8,422 nucleotides of DNA, taken from assembly GCA_005788065.1 (NCBI GenBank), contig SXZD01000308.1, forward strand, positions 1 through 8,422, written 5' to 3'. Position numbers and translations under genes: made by a program. Position 1 is the first letter of the stretch. Each line of letters starts with the position of its first letter. Positions 6,095 through 8,422 of the stretch are shown piece after piece. A model generated the notes under the pieces. That model made no database searches. It had not been told where the DNA came from and saw only the letters and a program-made list of their open reading frames with translations. Source of the stretch: Burkholderiales bacterium. GTDB taxonomy: Bacteria; Pseudomonadota; Gammaproteobacteria; Burkholderiales; Burkholderiaceae_B.

Positions 6095-6113
6095 CCCCGG
6101 GGGTTCCTTTTTT
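6093..6113 (+). terminator. Weak terminator-like hairpin before dsbC end
   Basis: GACCC (6093-6097) can pair with GGGTT (6101-6105) across a three-base loop, with one G-T pair, and is followed by CC and a run of T from 6108. It would serve + strand transcripts from mltA or the ATPase remnant. The stem is short, so this is only a candidate. Confidence 0.3.
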
Positions 6114-6915
6114 ACTTCATCGCCACCTTCGCTGCCGCCACCAGACGCTGCTCGATCTGCTCTTTAGGCGCAGCGCCGGCCAGACGCGACCCATCTGCAA
6201 AAAACACGGTGGGCGTACCTGAAACATTCAATTTGCTGCGCAAGGCAATCAGTTTCTCGGTGGCATCCGACTTGCAGTTGGCCTCGGTGGGCAGCGCTTT
6301 GTTACGCAGCATCCAATCGTCCCACAATTTTGCCTTGTCGCTGCTGCACATCAGCGCCCTGGTTTTGGCCAGCGAGTCGGGCCCCAGCAAGGGCACCACA
6401 AAGGTGTAGATGGTGACGTCATCCACCTCAGCCAGCGTGCGGCGAAAGCGCTTGCAGTAACCGCAGTTGGGGTCTTCAAACACGGCCAGCTTGCGCGTGC
6501 CTTTGCCATTGACGGTTTTGAAAGCCAGGTCGAGGGGCAATTCGTTGAAGGGCACGGCGGTGAGGCGGCTCAAGCGCTCCTCCGTCACGTTGTCGAAGCT
6601 TTTTCCGTCGAACACATTGCCGGAGAACAGATACGACACGGCCTCGTCGGTGTAGAGCAGGTTGTCGCCCACCCGCAGTTCATAGAGCCCACCGAGGATC
6701 GGCGTTTTGAAGATGCTGCTGACCTTGTAACCGGGGCCGATGAGCTTTTCCACTTGGGCAACGATACGGTCTGCCGTGGCTTTGGGTACCGGTTGAACGG
6801 CCATTTCTGCATGGGCGGGCAGCGTATTGAGCACAAGGGCGCATACAAGGCCTGTTGCCAGACGGGCAACGGGACTTAGCAGGCGGCTGGAGGTACGACT
6901 GGGGGTAGACTGCAT
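6112..6915 (-). CDS. dsbC: Thiol:disulfide interchange protein DsbC
   Basis: A 267-residue periplasmic disulfide isomerase that reshuffles wrong disulfides in exported proteins and is kept reduced by DsbD. Residues 1-36 form a Sec signal peptide: basic start, hydrophobic TGLVCALVL core, and cleavage likely after LPAHA (Ala36). The amino-terminal dimerisation domain covers about 40-105 (GYKVSSIFKTPILGGLYEL, then LLYTDEAVSYLFSGNVFD). The thioredoxin-like domain carries the active site FEDPNCGYCKRF with CGYC at 151-154, a second cysteine pair Cys190/Cys214 that is structural in homologues, and the cis-proline SGTPTVFF (Pro235). The ATG at 6915 has AGGAA five bases upstream and gives a proper signal peptide; upstream ATGs in the same frame (to 7032) do not. 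Two possible -10 boxes, TACAAT (6985-6980) and TATGAT (6976-6971), lie upstream on the - strand, without good -35 boxes. It is 165 bases downstream of the monooxygenase gene on the same strand. Confidence 0.95.
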   Translation of the reverse strand: MQSTPSRTSSRLLSPVARLATGLVCALVLNTLPAHAEMAVQPVPKATADRIVAQVEKLIGPGYKVSSIFKTPILGGLYELRVGDNLLYTDEAVSYLFSGNVFDGKSFDNVTEERLSRLTAVPFNELPLDLAFKTVNGKGTRKLAVFEDPNCGYCKRFRRTLAEVDDVTIYTFVVPLLGPDSLAKTRALMCSSDKAKLWDDWMLRNKALPTEANCKSDATEKLIALRSKLNVSGTPTVFFADGSRLAGAAPKEQIEQRLVAAAKVAMK

Positions 6916-7080
6916 GAAACTTCCTTCGGGGTTTGGGGCCTCTACGCTTGCACACACTATCGAAGCGAAGATCATATGAATTGTAATGCCGTCTGCCTGC
7001 TCACGGGTGGAATGCATGTGACGCAAAATCAAGCTGGGTGGCAGGATCGCAAACCGGACCCCGGCACCCGCAGCCCTGCG

Positions 7081-8313
7081 TCACCGCATCGCCTGCCCTA
7101 CCAGCCAACGCTTGAGTGCCGGTACCTGATTGACCATCTGCATGCCCGTGTTTCGCAACCATTGTGCGCCGGGCAATTCAACCCGGAACAGGCCATTGAG
7201 CCCGTGGGTGAGCCAATGGATAGGCTGCGCTCCTGCCTTGCGCTGGCGCTGCCATGCGCGCAATGCCGCATCTGAAAACCCGGCTTCAATCACGGCAGCA
7301 AAGTCGGCCACGTCCTCAACACCGATGTTCAAGCCCTGCCCGGCCAGCGGATGCACCAAATGCGCCGCATCGCCCAACAGCACCACACCATCTGCAAACC
7401 ACAGGGGAGCAACACCGTGACGCAGAGGATAGGCGGCCAGTTCGCCGCACGGCTGCAATTGCCCGGTGACGTCGGCAACCCGACCGTCTGCTGCCTGCAT
7501 GACACGGCGGGCCATGGCGGCTGCATCATCCCTTTGCCATTGCGCGTGTTGATGCGCGTCCATGGACCACACCATGGATACGCATTGATCAGGCAGCGGC
7601 AGTAGAGCCAAAACGCTGCTACCCAGAAACCACTGCCGAGCCACACCGTCGTGTGCAAGTTCCTGCCGGAAAGTACCCACCACTCCCAGCGCGTTATAGT
7701 CTTCCACCGCAAAATCCAGCAATGCAGCGGCGCGCACTGCGCTGTTGGCGCCGTCTGCGGCCACCACAACCGGCGCTTCCAGCACGTCGCCAGAGGCTGT
7801 TTGCAGACGCCAAGCACGACCTGAACCAGCTGAGTCCTGTGAGAGGCACTCAAGCTTGCTGACACGGTCCATCACACGGATCAGCCCTGGCGTGAATTTG
7901 GCCACCATCTCCAGCGCGTCCAGCAGGCTTTGCTGCTCAGCAATCCAGGTAACGGCCTCCATGCCGCTGTCGCGGGCACGCAGGGTCAGCGCGTCGTTGC
8001 GGGTATCGTCGCCCCAGATATCCATACCGGTCACGGCCGTAACGCGCTGCACAGGCAAGGCATCCCACGCCTTGATATCGGCCAGGAAGCGCTGGGACTT
8101 GCCGGAGATGGCATACACGCGGGGGTCAAAGCGCTGGGCATCGCTTGGCTTGAATGCCGCCAAGGCCGGCGCCACCAGCGCCACGCTTTTGTGGTGGCGC
8201 CCCAGCAATGCGGCGGCGCACAGGCCAACAATGCCTGCCCCGACAACGATGGCGTCAAACCTTCGGGAAACGGGCGATGCTGCTGAAAATGCAGCTGGGG
8301 ATGTGTCTGGCAT
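7081..8313 (-). CDS. UbiH/UbiF/VisC-family FAD-dependent monooxygenase
   Basis: A 410-residue flavoprotein hydroxylase of the UbiH/UbiF/COQ6 family, whose members add hydroxyl groups to the ring of ubiquinone precursors. The FAD Rossmann motif is IVVGAGIVGLCAA (22-34). The DG motif is VVAADGANSAVR (183-194), and the GD motif is VVLLGDAAHLVHPLAGQGLN (310-329, Asp315 and the HPLAGQG loop). Residues 120-135 (AVTWIAEQQSLLDAL) match the conserved region preceding substrate contact. Length fits the family. Which ring position it hydroxylates cannot be told from sequence alone, so no exact symbol is given. The ATG at 8313 is favoured because it gives about 20 residues before the Rossmann fold; it has no good Shine-Dalgarno, and a start at 8388 in the same frame is possible but would add atypical sequence. 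The start lies inside the dgkA remnant and may depend on its translation. Confidence 0.92.
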   Translation of the reverse strand: MPDTSPAAFSAASPVSRRFDAIVVGAGIVGLCAAALLGRHHKSVALVAPALAAFKPSDAQRFDPRVYAISGKSQRFLADIKAWDALPVQRVTAVTGMDIWGDDTRNDALTLRARDSGMEAVTWIAEQQSLLDALEMVAKFTPGLIRVMDRVSKLECLSQDSAGSGRAWRLQTASGDVLEAPVVVAADGANSAVRAAALLDFAVEDYNALGVVGTFRQELAHDGVARQWFLGSSVLALLPLPDQCVSMVWSMDAHQHAQWQRDDAAAMARRVMQAADGRVADVTGQLQPCGELAAYPLRHGVAPLWFADGVVLLGDAAHLVHPLAGQGLNIGVEDVADFAAVIEAGFSDAALRAWQRQRKAGAQPIHWLTHGLNGLFRVELPGAQWLRNTGMQMVNQVPALKRWLVGQAMR

Positions 8314-8422
8314 GAGGGGTCGATCCGGCGGGCTCGCCCCAGCCGGCGCGCAGTCCGGCCAGCGAATAGAACAGCGCGTGCCACACACGGCTGAGGCCGC
8401 GTCGGCGCTTCTGCGGGTTCAC
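8255..8422 (-). pseudogene. dgkA: Amino-terminal remnant of diacylglycerol kinase (DgkA)
   Basis: On the - strand, from the right edge of the window inward, a frame reads RRRGLSRVWHALFYSLAGLR then AGWGEPA. This closely follows the amino-terminal amphipathic and first-helix region of bacterial diacylglycerol kinase (E. coli GFTRIIKAAGYSWKGLRAAW). After this the expected EAAFRQE and the three membrane helices with the catalytic glutamates are missing. Instead the frame continues about 20 unrelated codons, overlapping the start of the monooxygenase gene, and stops at TGA 8257-8255. A GTG at the very edge (8422-8420) could be the start; the true start may lie outside. No shifted frame restores the rest of DgkA nearby, so it is a truncation, not a simple frameshift. 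The remnant may supply the promoter and coupled translation for the monooxygenase gene. Confidence 0.6.

Noticed and set aside
6916..7080. Possible amino-terminal extension of dsbC or a small gene in the dsbC-ubiH gap
   Set aside because: The extension lacks a signal-peptide layout and the ATG at 6915 has its own ribosome site; no other coding-like frame was found in the gap.

Overview
The window reads as a chromosomal stretch of a betaproteobacterium, most likely of the order Burkholderiales. This is inferred from moderately high GC coding sequence, Shine-Dalgarno-type starts, and the gene set mltA / apaG / rpe-gph-trpE beside dsbC and a UbiH-family hydroxylase, a neighbourhood I recall from that order. 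The core genes are intact housekeeping genes. The unusual material lies at the left end, in the gaps between core genes, and at the right edge.

Left end (1-985): a tract without a recognisable gene, then a two-gene toxin-antitoxin operon of the HigB2/HigA2 type on the + strand. Its promoter carries a perfect 8-bp-arm palindrome between the -35 and -10 boxes. The -10 box lies so close to the toxin ATG that the toxin mRNA is probably leaderless. The module ends 51 bases from the end of the convergent trpE.

Middle left (986-3836, - strand): rpe (ribulose-phosphate 3-epimerase), gph (phosphoglycolate phosphatase) and trpE (anthranilate synthase large subunit) form one operon. Both junctions are ATGA stop/start overlaps, so translation is probably coupled. 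The trpG that I would expect after trpE is not in the window; the toxin-antitoxin module lies there instead.

Middle (3837-5866): apaG runs divergently from rpe. A probable bidirectional terminator lies between apaG and a previously untracked 57-codon gene on the - strand that would encode a single-pass membrane protein with a charged tail. This small gene is divergent from the lipoprotein gene mltA (membrane-bound lytic transglycosylase A), and the two start codons share the palindrome CATG.

Right (5867-8422): an amino-terminal remnant of an AAA/DUF4143-type ATPase (+) is cut off just before the end of dsbC (periplasmic disulfide isomerase, - strand). Upstream of dsbC on the same strand is a full-length UbiH/UbiF/VisC-family FAD monooxygenase, probably for ubiquinone synthesis. 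At the right edge an amino-terminal remnant of diacylglycerol kinase (dgkA) runs into the start of the monooxygenase gene. The dsbC-ubiH block is therefore flanked on both sides by gene fragments, which suggests past rearrangement at its borders.

No rRNA, tRNA, CRISPR array, complete insertion sequence or replication origin was seen. I found no clearly new multi-gene system; the best candidates for a second look are the small membrane-protein gene with its shared start, the toxin-antitoxin promoter, and the two gene remnants.
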